Assembly (NCBI RefSeq): GCF_934924865.1
Contig: NZ_OW235315.1
Coordinates: 3,410,001-3,474,000, forward strand
Direction of reading: 5' to 3'
Length of the DNA stretch: 64,000 nucleotides
DNA from: Tepidibacter aestuarii
GTDB lineage: Bacteria > Bacillota > Clostridia > Peptostreptococcales > Peptostreptococcaceae
Part shown: positions 18,286-28,167 of the stretch, one piece after another
Position numbering within the stretch: position 1 is the stretch's first letter
Layout of the letters: every line of letters starts with the position of its first letter
The notes under the pieces: generated by a model
Told to the model about the DNA's origin: nothing
What the model saw: the letters and a program-made list of their open reading frames with translations, nothing else
The model's database searches: none
Made by a program: the position numbers and the translations under genes

Positions 18286-18837
18286 TTAGAATACATCAAT
18301 CAACAAACTATATCCGTTATAAACTTTAACTTTAGCCTTTAGTGTTCCTTCTCTAGACTTATCTTCTAAATTAGCTCCTGTATTTTCCTCAACAAAGTAT
18401 TTATCTAAGTTATATGAAACCCTAATACCTATAATATTTTCTTTTTCATTTTCCTTCTTCTCTTCCCAATCAGTAATAGTATGATTATACTTAGCTTTTA
18501 AATATATCTTATTCTTTGGCTTTTTATCAGTTAAGTAATCAACTTTGTGAATCCCGCCTTCTTTTTTTAGAACAACATACAATTTCTTATCTTCAAGCTT
18601 TTCTTGATAATAACTGTCTTTAGCTATTAGCCCATCTGGTATTTGATCTAAGCTTATATCATTTATATCGTAATTTAGATATACATAATCTCCCCTAAAG
18701 AAATCTCTTGGATCATATGGTTTTGTATTAATTATTATTTCATCCCCTTTACAATAAGTCATAAGAGGAGTTATAGTCATGCCTATCAATATGATTATAG
18801 GCAAAATCATCGATATTATATATTTATTATTTTTCAA
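18286..18837 (-). CDS. GDYXXLXY-family membrane-anchored protein
   Basis: About 183 residues: an N-terminal membrane helix (YIISMILPIIILIGMTITPLMTY) then an extracellular beta-rich domain with the family motif FFRGDYVYLNYDI. The TTG at 18837 is preferred because AGAGGGGG is 8 nt upstream; GTG 18846 sits directly on that ribosome binding site. The gene overlaps the end of the DUF2157 gene, a pairing that recurs in other bacteria. The biochemical function is unknown; a joint membrane role with DUF2157 is inference. Confidence 0.8.
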   Translation of the reverse strand: MKNNKYIISMILPIIILIGMTITPLMTYCKGDEIIINTKPYDPRDFFRGDYVYLNYDINDISLDQIPDGLIAKDSYYQEKLEDKKLYVVLKKEGGIHKVDYLTDKKPKNKIYLKAKYNHTITDWEEKKENEKENIIGIRVSYNLDKYFVEENTGANLEDKSREGTLKAKVKVYNGYSLLIDVF

Positions 18838-19909
18838 TGAATTCACCCCCTCTTTTATTTCTCATTCTTTCAAAGTAATGACCAAATAATAAAAGTATTG
18901 CTCCTGATGTTATAAAAAACATCGACTTTGGCATAAAGTCATAGAACGTATCAAAATAATATCTAAGTATAGTTATACATATGAATATAAGAGATATTAA
19001 ATTTCCTTTATTAGTCTCATGGAAAAGATACAGTGCATATAAAATAGCAAATATTATACTAATAGTAGTTCCGTTTCTTATAAAACTAAAACCCTGTTCC
19101 CAAATATAAGGTGCTGTAAGAATCAGACCTGATATACCAAATACTATCAATCCTTGTATATTAAATATATCCTTATTAATATTTGTTGTTATATAATACA
19201 TAAATAATCCTATTATTAAGAATGCAATTGATATATAAAATTCGTCTACACTGTAATTATTTAAAAAGTATAATATAGTGCTTAATGATAGGAAATTATT
19301 AAAAAATGTACCTGATTTACTGTTTCCTAGTTGCTTGTTTATATAATATAAAATAGGTATTATTAGAATTATCGAATAAGATAAATAATCTAAATTATAT
19401 GAATTGGCCAAATATATCAATAAAAATATATGTGAGAATATAAACACAAGCTTATCTTTGAATAATAAACCTACAGGTATTATACCTACACCCCAAAATA
19501 AAAATGCTTTTGAAAAATGTCCTCCATAGTTGAATATCTGACCTATTAAAAATATACCTGCTCCATATGTCAAAACTCCAATGTATAGAAAGCTCTTACT
19601 AGTCTTTGGGTACTTACCTTCCATCTTGTAACTTAATATATTGAATCCTATATAAGACCCTATAATCATAAACACCTTTGTTATCTTATTTATATAATTC
19701 CAGTTACTAGCTATAAAGCTAATTATTCCAAGTCCTATTAACACTGCTCCTATAGTAAGTATTATTCTAACAAAATTTAACCTTATAATATCATAACTAT
19801 CAATTATCTCTACTTTTTGATCTGAACTTATCAAACTTTCTTTTTTCATAAATTCAAGCTCTTCTTCTAAAAAGTTCAGCTTATTTTTACTAATCTTTCT
19901 TTTTTTCAT
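18827..19909 (-). CDS. DUF2157 multi-pass membrane protein
   Basis: 360 residues: a charged N-terminal cytosolic segment (MKKRKISKNKLNFLEEELEFMKKESLISSDQKVEIIDSY) and about ten hydrophobic segments from residue 50 on, ending in a short basic tail. The N-terminal pattern and the long membrane part fit the DUF2157 family. It lies between an XRE regulator (18 bp upstream) and the GDYXXLXY partner, forming a three-gene operon. Its function is not known. Confidence 0.82.
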   Translation of the reverse strand: MKKRKISKNKLNFLEEELEFMKKESLISSDQKVEIIDSYDIIRLNFVRIILTIGAVLIGLGIISFIASNWNYINKITKVFMIIGSYIGFNILSYKMEGKYPKTSKSFLYIGVLTYGAGIFLIGQIFNYGGHFSKAFLFWGVGIIPVGLLFKDKLVFIFSHIFLLIYLANSYNLDYLSYSIILIIPILYYINKQLGNSKSGTFFNNFLSLSTILYFLNNYSVDEFYISIAFLIIGLFMYYITTNINKDIFNIQGLIVFGISGLILTAPYIWEQGFSFIRNGTTISIIFAILYALYLFHETNKGNLISLIFICITILRYYFDTFYDFMPKSMFFITSGAILLLFGHYFERMRNKRGGEFIEK

Positions 19910-19927
19910 ATTAATATACCTCCTATT

Positions 19928-20380
19928 CTACTTATCTATTAAACCATTGAATTTTTCATATATATATTCCTTATCAAACGAACTATATAATCTATAGTTT
20001 TTATCATCTAGTATTCTATAGTGAAATGTAACTATATTTTGCTGTATCCTAAAGGAATCGGATTGTTCTATATCTTTCCACCATATTTTACCTCCACCTG
20101 TTTTGTTTTTAGGAAAATACATCTTACCAAGAGCTACTATCTGTACAAGCTTTACAGGATCTTCTCCAAAGCTCATTCTAAGTATTTCACTTTCATTAAA
20201 AATGCTGCAAACAGCAATACAAGTACTCCAGGATAAAGAATTTCTCTCTTTTTCTATTTGAACTAATGTTTTTTTTGATATTCCTATCACTTCAGCCATC
20301 TTATCCTGAGAAAAATTATACTCTGTTCTTACAAGCTTTAATTTCCTAGAAACTATATCAATTACTTCTTCTTTGTTCAT
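19928..20380 (-). CDS. XRE-family transcriptional regulator
   Basis: 150 residues. The N-terminal HTH spans about 8-62 (LKLVRTEYNFSQDKMAEVIGISKKTLVQIEKERNSLSW), a Cro/CI-type helix-turn-helix. The C-terminal part contains GGGKIWWKDIEQSDSFRIQQNI and RILDDKNYRLYSSFDKEYI and is of unknown fold. It is the first gene of the operon with DUF2157 and GDYXXLXY. A 26-bp perfect palindrome 31 nt upstream is a likely operator, suggesting autorepression. Confidence 0.87.
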   Translation of the reverse strand: MNKEEVIDIVSRKLKLVRTEYNFSQDKMAEVIGISKKTLVQIEKERNSLSWSTCIAVCSIFNESEILRMSFGEDPVKLVQIVALGKMYFPKNKTGGGKIWWKDIEQSDSFRIQQNIVTFHYRILDDKNYRLYSSFDKEYIYEKFNGLIDK

Positions 20381-20410
20381 ATGACCACCTCAATAGAGTT
20401 TCTTTTTTTA

Positions 20411-20436
20411 ATTATAGTGTAATTTTACACTATAAT
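20411..20436. promoter_or_regulatory. 26-bp palindromic operator upstream of the XRE regulator
   Basis: ATTATAGTGTAA-TT-TTACACTATAAT: 12-bp perfect arms with a 2-bp centre, containing TATAAT. It is 31 bp upstream of the regulator start. Its dyad and position suit binding by the XRE dimer. Confidence 0.7.
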
Positions 20437-20458
20437 CGTAAAAAAGTAAACTTTTTTT

Positions 20459-20602
20459 GTATAAAAAATTCGTCTAGTCGCTACGCACTGACTCATATTG
20501 CCAACGATCCCCTACGGGTTCCGTTGCTCAAAAATAGTTGTAAGCGTAGTTCTTTCCTCAATATTATCTCCATATTTAAAACTATATAATTCCCTATACA
20601 AT
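20459..20602 (-). repeat. Dispersed ~140-bp intergenic repeat, copy A
   Basis: Shares with copies B-E the blocks AAAAATTCGTCTAGT, a CCAACGA-type core, TTGCTCAAAAATAGTTGTAAG, GTAGTTCTT and TATATAATTCCCTA (written on the plus strand). It lies beyond the terminator of the PIN/TRAM gene and upstream of the XRE operator. No reading frame is kept between copies. Confidence 0.8.
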
Positions 20603-20635
20603 AAAAAAGACTCTGCCATTGGCAAAGTCTTTTTT
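20603..20635 (-). terminator. Terminator of the PIN/TRAM gene
   Basis: Stem AAAAAGACT-x2-GCC / GGC-x2-AGTCTTTTT with a 3-nt loop, directly beyond the stop at 20634. Confidence 0.85.
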
Positions 20636-21737
20636 ATGATGATTTTTCTGTTGCTGTTTTTGGTTTTCCAAATATCATTCTGCCTGCTGCAGTTTGAAGA
20701 ACAGATGTTACTAAAACGTCTATAGTCTCTCCTATATATTTTCTGCCTCCATCTACTACAATCATAGTTCCATCATCTAGGTAAGCTACTCCTTGACCCG
20801 ATTCTTTTCCTTCTTTTATAACCTGAACTATCATTTCTTCCCCTGGTATAACAACTGGCTTTACAGCATTTGCTAGTTCATTTATATTCAATACTTCAAC
20901 ACCTTGAAATTGGGCTACTTTATTTAAATTAAAATCATTAGTGACAACTTTTCCACCTATCATCTGTGCTAATTTTAAAAGTTTAATATCCACTTCTGGA
21001 ACATCTTCAAAATCTTTGTCTGTTATTTCAACCTCAATATCAAGCTCTTTTTGTATTTTATTTAAAATATCAAGTCCTCTTCTACCTCTTACTCTTTTTA
21101 AGTCATCTGATGAATCTGCTATATGCTGAAGTTCTTTTAATACAAATTCAGGTATAACTATTTTACCTTCTATAAATCCAGTCTTAGATATATCAGCTAT
21201 TCTTCCATCTATTATTACACTAGTATCTAGTATCTTAGGTTTATCTTTTAATTCTTTCTTACTAGTAGACTTTTCTTTAGTATTAGGTATTCTGATAATA
21301 GATGTTATGTTGAATAACTCATCCTTATATCTTACAGATATTTTTATTCCTATATATCCCATAAGAATGTATACAAGTACAGACAGAACAGTTCCAAGTA
21401 TAGGAACAGGTATTTGAAGCAATAGATTACTTACCAAATACGCTATGAATAATCCAATTATAAGACCGATTGAACCTATTAAAATCTCCACTGGTGGTAC
21501 TTTAGATAATTCTTTTTCCACAAAATTGGCTATATTCTTTCCCTCTTCTATAAGCCATGGAGAAATCAAGAAAAATATAAATCCCATTATAAGACCAGAC
21601 ACCATAGACCCTAAAATTATATACATCTCAGATGCCGGTAATAAATTCGGAAAAGCTTCAACTACAGAAAAATAAGTTCCAACTCCAATAGTTATACCTA
21701 TTAAAGACATAATTCCTTTTATAATTTTATTTATCAC
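20634..21737 (-). CDS. PIN/TRAM-domain membrane protein, YacL family
   Basis: 367 residues. Four hydrophobic segments fill about 1-140, then a PIN-type nuclease domain ([21 protein letters not shown] from about 168, [13 protein letters not shown]) with the acidic residues expected for the fold, and a C-terminal TRAM RNA-binding domain ([38 protein letters not shown]). Probably a membrane-anchored ribonuclease of unknown target. GTG start after AGGAGGTG. It follows carD, as in other Firmicutes. Confidence 0.88.
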   Translation of the reverse strand: MINKIIKGIMSLIGITIGVGTYFSVVEAFPNLLPASEMYIILGSMVSGLIMGFIFFLISPWLIEEGKNIANFVEKELSKVPPVEILIGSIGLIIGLFIAYLVSNLLLQIPVPILGTVLSVLVYILMGYIGIKISVRYKDELFNITSIIRIPNTKEKSTSKKELKDKPKILDTSVIIDGRIADISKTGFIEGKIVIPEFVLKELQHIADSSDDLKRVRGRRGLDILNKIQKELDIEVEITDKDFEDVPEVDIKLLKLAQMIGGKVVTNDFNLNKVAQFQGVEVLNINELANAVKPVVIPGEEMIVQVIKEGKESGQGVAYLDDGTMIVVDGGRKYIGETIDVLVTSVLQTAAGRMIFGKPKTATEKSS

Positions 21738-21778
21738 TATTTCACCTCCTATTTAAAGTATCGTCTATATTTTATTTT

Positions 21779-22261
21779 TTAATCTAAATTTATATTACTT
21801 TCTATTAATTCCTTCACATTTTCAGAATTATCATTAAGAACTAATGTTAATTCACTAATTAGCATATCTTTAGCATCATTTAACATTTTCTTTTCTCCTG
21901 TTGACAGTCCCTTTTGCTTATCTTGTATCATTAAATCTCTAACAACAACCGCTATTTCGTATATATCTCCAGTTTTTATTTTGTCCATATTATCTCTAAA
22001 TCTTTTATTCCACTTTTGATCCATATCTCCTTTTTTATCTTTAATTATATCCATTAAATCTTCTACTTTGTCCTTATCTATAATATGTCTTATTCCTAGC
22101 TTATTAATATTGTCAATAGGTATCATTATCTCAACTTCAGATATAACCATATTTAGAATATAATACTTCTTTGTCTCTCCTAATACCTCTTTTTCCTCTA
22201 TAGAATTTATTATACCCGCTCCATAATTAGGGTAAACTATTTTGTCGCCTATATTAAACAT
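21779..22261 (-). CDS. CarD family transcriptional regulator
   Basis: 160 residues from ATG 22261 (MFNIGDKIVYPNYGAGIINSIEEKEV); a longer in-frame extension upstream is rejected because AAGGGAG is 8 nt before this ATG. The N-terminal CarD/TRCF RNA-polymerase interaction domain is followed by a helical domain (KWNKRFRDNMDKIKTGDIYEIAVVVRDLM). CarD proteins bind RNA polymerase and affect promoter opening. It lies with PIN/TRAM, disA and radA, a common clostridial group. Confidence 0.92.
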   Translation of the reverse strand: MFNIGDKIVYPNYGAGIINSIEEKEVLGETKKYYILNMVISEVEIMIPIDNINKLGIRHIIDKDKVEDLMDIIKDKKGDMDQKWNKRFRDNMDKIKTGDIYEIAVVVRDLMIQDKQKGLSTGEKKMLNDAKDMLISELTLVLNDNSENVKELIESNINLD

Positions 22262-22469
22262 AAAATTTCTCCCTTCAAAATAATAATCTATTATAGTATA
22301 TACCAACGGTTTGGAATAGTCAAACCAAAACAATTATTTTATCATATTAAATTATAGTATGTCAATTATATTTTGTAATTAAATGCTCTATTATTACCTA
22401 TTATGAAAAAATTTATACAATTGACCTGCAATCGTTTTCTTATTATAATTATTATGAGGTGATTTTAAA

Positions 22470-22865
22470 ATGAGTGAATTCAATTTTGATAAATTTGAAA
22501 ATTCAGTAAATAATTCATTAATAAGGCATAAGAGTATTTTAGATATAGTAACTAAACTTGAGGAAAGTAACTCTAAAACAAATAGGGCCATAATAAAGTC
22601 TGTTACAAACTGCGGTTGTATTGAAATATCAGGAAAGAAACAAAATCTTCCAAAATATATAGCCTTCAATGAACTTTCTAATTATATGAATAACCATATA
22701 GTAGGTAGTTTATGCGATAATTGCAAAGAAAAAATAGAAGAAGAATTAGGAAATCATCTTTTCTATATGCAGTCTCTATGCAATTGTCTAAACATAAGTC
22801 TAGAAGATGTTTTTAAGAAAGAAAACAATAAACTTCAAACTCTAGGAATATACAATCTACTTTAA
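22470..22865 (+). CDS. MazG-like helical protein
   Basis: 131 residues on the plus strand between carD and disA, AT-rich, with GAGGTG ribosome binding site. Residues 87-125 (KEKIEEELGNHLFYMQSLCNCLNIS...) resemble the EELGDxLWYL motif of MazG-type nucleotide pyrophosphohydrolases, though Asn95 stands where Asp is usual. Six cysteines occur in pairs (48/50, 82/85, 104/106). Homologues of this gene sit next to disA in other Clostridia. Enzyme activity is unproven. Confidence 0.72.
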   Translation: MSEFNFDKFENSVNNSLIRHKSILDIVTKLEESNSKTNRAIIKSVTNCGCIEISGKKQNLPKYIAFNELSNYMNNHIVGSLCDNCKEKIEEELGNHLFYMQSLCNCLNISLEDVFKKENNKLQTLGIYNLL

Positions 22866-22880
22866 AGTAATACGTTTGTA

Positions 22881-22920
22881 TTTAAAATAAAAGGGCATAT
22901 ATATGTCCTTTTATTTTAAA
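22881..22920. terminator. Bidirectional terminator between the MazG-like gene and disA
   Basis: Arms TTTAAAATAAAAGGGCA / TGTCCTTTTATTTTAAA around a 6-nt loop, with one G-T pair. The genes are convergent here. Confidence 0.88.
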
Positions 22921-22927
22921 TAAATTT

Positions 22928-24007
22928 TTAAATATGTCTATCAAGTAATACTTGTTCTTGTATTCTTCTTAACCCATCTCTTATGTATCTAGCCCTTATT
23001 TCTCCAATACCTTCTACATCATCAAGTTCTTCAATAGTTGCTTTTAGTATAGACTGGAAGTTATCGAAATGATAAGTTAAATTCTCAACTACACTATTAG
23101 GCAATCTATATATTTTTCTAAGAATTCTCCATCCCCTTGGATAAACTGTATATTCTATATTATCTATATTACTAGCAGTATAACCCAAAAGCCTTACTAT
23201 ATTATTCAGCTCAAGCAAGTCCTCCGATGAGAAATTTCTAATAGATTTTTTGAATTGTGAATAATCTCTGTCTTTAATTATATTATAATCCTTAAATACC
23301 ATTTCTCCGTCTTCTTTTACATTTCCTATTAACTCTTCTAACTGCATACTAACTAATATTCCTTCATTTCCAAGCTCTATTATATAATGTTCTATCTCTG
23401 TAACTATTCTCATAACCATTTCCGTTCTTTGAACAACTGTTGCAACATCATAAAGAGTTACCAAATCCTCAAATTCTAATGCACTTAGATTAATCATAGC
23501 CTGGTCTAGTACCGATTTATATTTTTCAAGAGTTTGAATAGCTTGATTTGCTTTTGTTAATATTTTTGATGTTTCTTGTATTACATATTTGCTATACCCT
23601 CTATACAAAGTTATTATGTTTCTTCTTTGTGATATAGATATAACCATCTCAGCAGTTTGCCTAGCGACCCTTTCTGCTGTTCTATGTCTTATCCCAGTCT
23701 CTGATGATGGTATCAATGGATTTGGTATTAATTGAGTATTTGCATAAAGTATCTTTTTACCATCACTACTTACTATTATTGCACCATCCATTTTTGCAAG
23801 TTCATACAAATATGCTGGTGAAAAATCAGAATTTATATTAAATCCACCATCAACTATTTTCATTATTTCTTCACTATTTCCTATTACAATCAATGCTCCA
23901 GTTTTTGCCCTTAGAACATTTTCAAGACCTTCTCTAAGAGGTGTTCCTGGTGCTATCATCTTCAAGCAGTTTAATTGTTCTATATCTTTTGTAAAGCTTT
24001 CTTTCAT
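22928..24007 (-). CDS. disA: DNA integrity scanning diadenylate cyclase
   Basis: Makes c-di-AMP and reports DNA damage in sporulating Firmicutes. The 359-residue product has the cyclase active-site motifs DGA (74-76) and RHR (107-109, GIRHRTAERVARQT), a central helical region, and a C-terminal helix-hairpin-helix DNA-binding segment (VEGIGEIRARYIRDGLRRIQEQ). Length is normal. It lies 6 bp after radA, the usual pairing. Confidence 0.97.
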   Translation of the reverse strand: MKESFTKDIEQLNCLKMIAPGTPLREGLENVLRAKTGALIVIGNSEEIMKIVDGGFNINSDFSPAYLYELAKMDGAIIVSSDGKKILYANTQLIPNPLIPSSETGIRHRTAERVARQTAEMVISISQRRNIITLYRGYSKYVIQETSKILTKANQAIQTLEKYKSVLDQAMINLSALEFEDLVTLYDVATVVQRTEMVMRIVTEIEHYIIELGNEGILVSMQLEELIGNVKEDGEMVFKDYNIIKDRDYSQFKKSIRNFSSEDLLELNNIVRLLGYTASNIDNIEYTVYPRGWRILRKIYRLPNSVVENLTYHFDNFQSILKATIEELDDVEGIGEIRARYIRDGLRRIQEQVLLDRHI

Positions 24008-24013
24008 TTATAT

Positions 24014-25381
24014 CTACCCTCCTAGTACATAGTCTAAAGCCTCTCTTATATTTTCTACTCCTATAATCTTAATATCGTCAATATTTTCTAATCCTTTTAC
24101 ATTATTTTTAGGAACTATTACTCTATTAAAACCTAATTTTTTGCATTCTGATATTCTTTTTTCTATAAAACTTACTCCTCTTATCTCTCCTGTTAAACCC
24201 ACTTCACCGATGGCAACAGTTTTTTCATTTGTTTCTATATTTCTAAAGCTAGAGGCTATAGATATTACTATTCCAAGGTCCATAGCTGGCTCATTAAGTT
24301 TTATTCCTCCAACAACATTTATATAAATGTCTTGATTCTGTATTTGCATTCCTGCTCTTTTTTCAAGAACTGCCATAAGAAGAGAAACTCTATTATAATC
24401 CACTCCAGTTGCAGCCCTTTTGGGTATACCAAAGCTAGTTGGACAAACAAGAGCTTGAAGTTCTACTAACATAGGTCTTGTCCCTTCTATAGTTGCCACT
24501 ATAACTGATCCTGATACGCCCTTTGGTTTTTCAGATATAAGTATTTTTGAAGGATTTTCGACTTCTATAAGTCCTTTATCTCTCATCTCAAATACTCCTA
24601 GTTCATTAGTAGAACCAAATCTATTTTTAACTGCTCTAACCATTCTATATGTATTATATCTTTCCCCTTCAAAGTAAAGAACAGTATCAACCATATGCTC
24701 AAGTATTTTAGGTCCAGCAAGTGATCCCTCCTTTGTTACATGTCCAACTATAAAGGTTGATATACCTACTTTTTTAGATATTTTCATAAATCTAGAGGTT
24801 CCTTCTTTTATTTGACTAACACTTCCTGGAGTAGAAGTTATTTGTGGACTAAATACTGTTTGTATAGAGTCAACTATCATCATATCAGGTTTTATATTAT
24901 CTATTTGTTTCTCTATTATGTCTAGATTATTTTCTGCAAATATATATAAATTCTTACTTTCTATATCAAGCCTCTTTGCTCTCATCTTTATCTGGTATAT
25001 GGATTCTTCCCCTGATACATATAGAACTTTTTTCCCACTTTTAGCTACATTTTCTGCAACCTGAATTAAAAGAGTAGACTTTCCTATTCCAGGATCTCCG
25101 CCTGCTAATATTAATGATCCTTTAACTACTCCTCCACCTAATACTCTATCTAGCTCATTTATACAAGTTGAAAACCTTTCTTGTTCCCTTATTTCAAGTT
25201 CATTTATTGATACAGGTTTTTGAACTTCTTTTTCTATTATAAAAAGATCATGTTTACTTTTTTTATCTTCTATTTCTTCCACAAATGTATTCCAATCATC
25301 ACATTCTGGACATTTACCAATCCACTTTAAACTTTCGTATCCACATGATTGACAAACATATTTACTTTTAATTTTAGCCAT
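24014..25381 (-). CDS. radA: DNA repair protein RadA (Sms)
   Basis: RecA-like branch-migration helicase. The 455-residue product has an N-terminal zinc finger (C10-x2-C13 ... C24-x2-C27), Walker A GGDPGIGKST (94-103), the RadA-specific KNRFG motif (near 250) and a C-terminal Lon-protease-like domain (GVDYNRVSLLMAVLEKRAG, then LNEPAMDLGIVISI). Length is standard. In one group with clpC (upstream) and disA (downstream). Confidence 0.97.
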   Translation of the reverse strand: MAKIKSKYVCQSCGYESLKWIGKCPECDDWNTFVEEIEDKKSKHDLFIIEKEVQKPVSINELEIREQERFSTCINELDRVLGGGVVKGSLILAGGDPGIGKSTLLIQVAENVAKSGKKVLYVSGEESIYQIKMRAKRLDIESKNLYIFAENNLDIIEKQIDNIKPDMMIVDSIQTVFSPQITSTPGSVSQIKEGTSRFMKISKKVGISTFIVGHVTKEGSLAGPKILEHMVDTVLYFEGERYNTYRMVRAVKNRFGSTNELGVFEMRDKGLIEVENPSKILISEKPKGVSGSVIVATIEGTRPMLVELQALVCPTSFGIPKRAATGVDYNRVSLLMAVLEKRAGMQIQNQDIYINVVGGIKLNEPAMDLGIVISIASSFRNIETNEKTVAIGEVGLTGEIRGVSFIEKRISECKKLGFNRVIVPKNNVKGLENIDDIKIIGVENIREALDYVLGG

Positions 25382-25470
25382 ATTATCACCTTTACATTTT
25401 AATTAATCAACTCAAGTTAATTGAATTAATACTAATTATAGAATACCAAAAAATATATATTTTGGGAAAC

Positions 25471-25493
25471 AAAAAGAGCTTAATTTTAAGCCC
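25471..25493 (-). terminator. clpC terminator
   Basis: Minus strand GGGCTTAA-AA-TTAAGCTC followed by five Ts, overlapping the last clpC codons. It separates clpC from radA. Confidence 0.7.
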
Positions 25494-27921
25494 TTTTATC
25501 AAATAATAGTTTTCCATTATTTTCTCTAACTATTATATCATCCCCTTTATTTATATTTCCTTTTAAAATTTCCTCTGAAATATTATCCTCAAGGAGCTTT
25601 TGTATAGCTCTCTTAAGAGGTCTTGCCCCATATGCTTTATCAAATCCTTCTTTTGCTATTAGCTTAATTGCACAATCTTCAAGTTCTAAATTTATGTCCA
25701 TACTTTTTAATCGTTCTTGTAAATTTTTAATCATTAACTTCACTATTTCATCTATATGTTCTTGATTTAAAGAATGAAAAACTATTATCTCATCTATTCT
25801 ATTTAAAAATTCTGGTTTGAATTTTAATCTAAGTTCTTTCATAACATTTTCTTTCATTTTTTCATATTCACTTTTTTGAATTTCTTCACTGTCTAAATGC
25901 GTTGTAAATCCCAATGTCTTTTGATTTGATATATTGTGAGCCCCTACATTAGACGTCATTATTATTAAAGTATTTTTAAAATCAATTATTCTACCTTTAG
26001 AATCACTTAATCTTCCATCATCTAATATTTGAAGCAATATATTAAATACATCTGGATGCGCTTTTTCTATTTCATCAAATAGTACTACACTATAAGGATT
26101 TCGTCTGATTTTTTCAGTAAGTTGGCCTCCTTCTTCATGCCCTATATATCCAGGGGGAGATCCTATCATCTTTGATACAGCGTGCTTTTCCATATATTCA
26201 GACATATCTATCCTTATTATACTATCTTCACTAGAGAACATAACGTGAGCTAACGCTTTAGAAAGTTCTGTCTTTCCAACTCCTGTTGGTCCTAAAAATA
26301 TAAATGAACCTATTGGTCTTTTAGGATCTTTAAGACCTACTCTAGCTCTTCTTATAGCTTTTGATATAGCTTTTATAGCTTCTTTTTGACCTATAACCCT
26401 GTTACTTATTATATTTTCAAGATCTAAAAGCTTTTTACTTTCTTCTTGAATAAGCTTATTTACAGGTATTTTAGTCCATGAAGATACTATATCGGCTATA
26501 TCCTCTTCATCAACTACATCAGATGATTTTGAAGAATCTTTCTTCCAGGCTTTTTGAGTCTTTTCTAGTTTTTCTTTTATCTCTTTTTCTTCATCTCTTA
26601 TGCTTGCCGCATTTTCAAAATCTTGATTTCTTATAGCTTCTTCTTTTTCTTTTGCTAAAACTTCTAATCTATCCTGCATATCCTTTATATCTTTAGGAGG
26701 GACATAGTTAGAAAGCCTAACTTTAGAACTTGCTTCATCTATCAAATCAATAGCTTTATCTGGTAAAAATCTATCGTTTACATATCTATGTGATAAATTC
26801 ACAGCAGCACTTATGGCCTCATCAGTTATTTTCACATTATGGTGGGCTTCATATCTATCTCTAAGCCCTTTTATTATATCTATAGAATCTTGAATAGACG
26901 GCTCGTCAACCATGACTGGCTGGAATCTTCTCTCAAGAGCAGAGTCTTTTTCTATATACTTTCTATATTCGTCAAGAGTAGTTGCTCCTATTATCTGTAT
27001 CTCTCCTCTAGCAAGCTCAGGCTTTAAAATATTAGACGCATCCATAGATCCCTCTGAGCTACCAGCTCCAACTATTGTATGCAGCTCATCTATGAATAAT
27101 ATTATATTTTGATTATTTTTTAGTTCAACCATTGCATTTTTTATTCTTTCTTCAAACTCACCTCTATACTTTGCACCTGCTATCATTCCAACTAAATCTA
27201 GTGATACTATTCTCTTATCTTTTAATATTTCTGGTACATCACATGATACTATTTTCCCTGATAGTCCCTCTATTATAGCTGTTTTCCCAACCCCTGGATC
27301 TCCTATAAGTACAGGATTATTCTTAGTTCTTCTGCTTAGTATCTGTATAACTCTTTGTATTTCAATATCTCTTCCTATAACAGGATCTAGCTTTCCATCT
27401 TCATATAATTTATTAAGATCTTTACCGTACTTACTTAGTGTTGGTATGTTCTTATTATCAAATTTTTCATTTTTTTTATGTGCTATGTTTATATCCTTTA
27501 AAGAATTTAGTATTTCTGTACTTAACTCACTCATATTTATGCCTAAATCATATAATATCCTCCACGCTATTCCATCACCTTCTTTTATAATTCCCAAAAG
27601 TATATGTTCTGTTCCAACGTAATTATGTCCTAGTACTTTTGCCTGCATGAATGCGAGTTCGAATATTTTCTTAGTTCTTGGACTAAATCCAATTACTTTA
27701 ACTTTTAAATTGCCTATTTGTATGTATAACGGTATACGCTGTTTTATTAGTTCTTCATTAACCCCAAACTTATTTAAAACTTGTCCGGATATACTCGCAC
27801 TATCTTTTAAAATACCTAAAAGTATATGTTCACTTCCAACTAAATTATGTCCCATATTACTTGCTTCTATTGCTGCTATATCTAGTGATTTTCTAGCTCT
27901 TTGAGTAAATTTGTCAAACAT
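25486..27921 (-). CDS. clpC: ATP-dependent unfoldase ClpC
   Basis: AAA+ partner of ClpP. The 811-residue product has two Clp-N repeats (1-145), AAA1 with Walker A GDPGVGKT (207-214), a UVR coiled segment ([19 protein letters not shown]) and AAA2 with [10 protein letters not shown] and the LGFTT loop characteristic of ClpP-binding partners region. Length is normal. In Bacillus and C. difficile-type genomes clpC follows ctsR-mcsA-mcsB; here the upstream neighbour is repeat B and an EF-G-like gene, and no CtsR-type heptad repeat is seen in the upstream region. Confidence 0.96.
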   Translation of the reverse strand: MFDKFTQRARKSLDIAAIEASNMGHNLVGSEHILLGILKDSASISGQVLNKFGVNEELIKQRIPLYIQIGNLKVKVIGFSPRTKKIFELAFMQAKVLGHNYVGTEHILLGIIKEGDGIAWRILYDLGINMSELSTEILNSLKDINIAHKKNEKFDNKNIPTLSKYGKDLNKLYEDGKLDPVIGRDIEIQRVIQILSRRTKNNPVLIGDPGVGKTAIIEGLSGKIVSCDVPEILKDKRIVSLDLVGMIAGAKYRGEFEERIKNAMVELKNNQNIILFIDELHTIVGAGSSEGSMDASNILKPELARGEIQIIGATTLDEYRKYIEKDSALERRFQPVMVDEPSIQDSIDIIKGLRDRYEAHHNVKITDEAISAAVNLSHRYVNDRFLPDKAIDLIDEASSKVRLSNYVPPKDIKDMQDRLEVLAKEKEEAIRNQDFENAASIRDEEKEIKEKLEKTQKAWKKDSSKSSDVVDEEDIADIVSSWTKIPVNKLIQEESKKLLDLENIISNRVIGQKEAIKAISKAIRRARVGLKDPKRPIGSFIFLGPTGVGKTELSKALAHVMFSSEDSIIRIDMSEYMEKHAVSKMIGSPPGYIGHEEGGQLTEKIRRNPYSVVLFDEIEKAHPDVFNILLQILDDGRLSDSKGRIIDFKNTLIIMTSNVGAHNISNQKTLGFTTHLDSEEIQKSEYEKMKENVMKELRLKFKPEFLNRIDEIIVFHSLNQEHIDEIVKLMIKNLQERLKSMDINLELEDCAIKLIAKEGFDKAYGARPLKRAIQKLLEDNISEEILKGNINKGDDIIVRENNGKLLFDKRA

Positions 27922-27986
27922 AAAATCCCTCCTAAATTAATACTAATACATATTATTTCCGAAACATGAAATGTTAATTCAGATTG

Positions 27987-28133
27987 ATATAAATAAAAAA
28001 TTTGTCTAATGCCACGAATTTACTCATGCCGCCAATGAGCCCAACAGACTCTATTGCTCAAAATAGTTGATACTGTAGTAATTTCAACAATATTTTCTGT
28101 AGGCTGAAAATTATATAACCTCTTAGTATATAA
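27987..28133 (-). repeat. Dispersed ~140-bp intergenic repeat, copy B
   Basis: The most diverged full-length copy: AAAAATTTGTCTAAT, CCGCCAATGAG, TATTGCTCAAAATAGTTG, then ATTATATAACCTCTTAGTATA. Same orientation as the others; lies beyond the EF-G-like terminator and ends 66 bp before clpC. Confidence 0.75.
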
Positions 28134-28166
28134 AAAAAGAATGACTTAAAAAGTCATCCTTTTTTA
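28132..28166 (-). terminator. Terminator of the EF-G-like gene
   Basis: AAAAAAAGAATGACTT / AAGTCATCCTTTTTT around AAA; ends at the stop codon of the gene at 28168. Confidence 0.85.
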
Positions 28167-28167
28167 T

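Noticed and set aside
20498-20725. ORF of 75 codons across repeat copy A
   Set aside because: It runs through the repeat and terminator into the antisense of the PIN/TRAM gene; the frame is not kept in other copies.
22394-22669. Minus-strand ORF of 91 codons
   Set aside because: Antisense to the MazG-like gene, which has a good ribosome binding site and recognisable motif.
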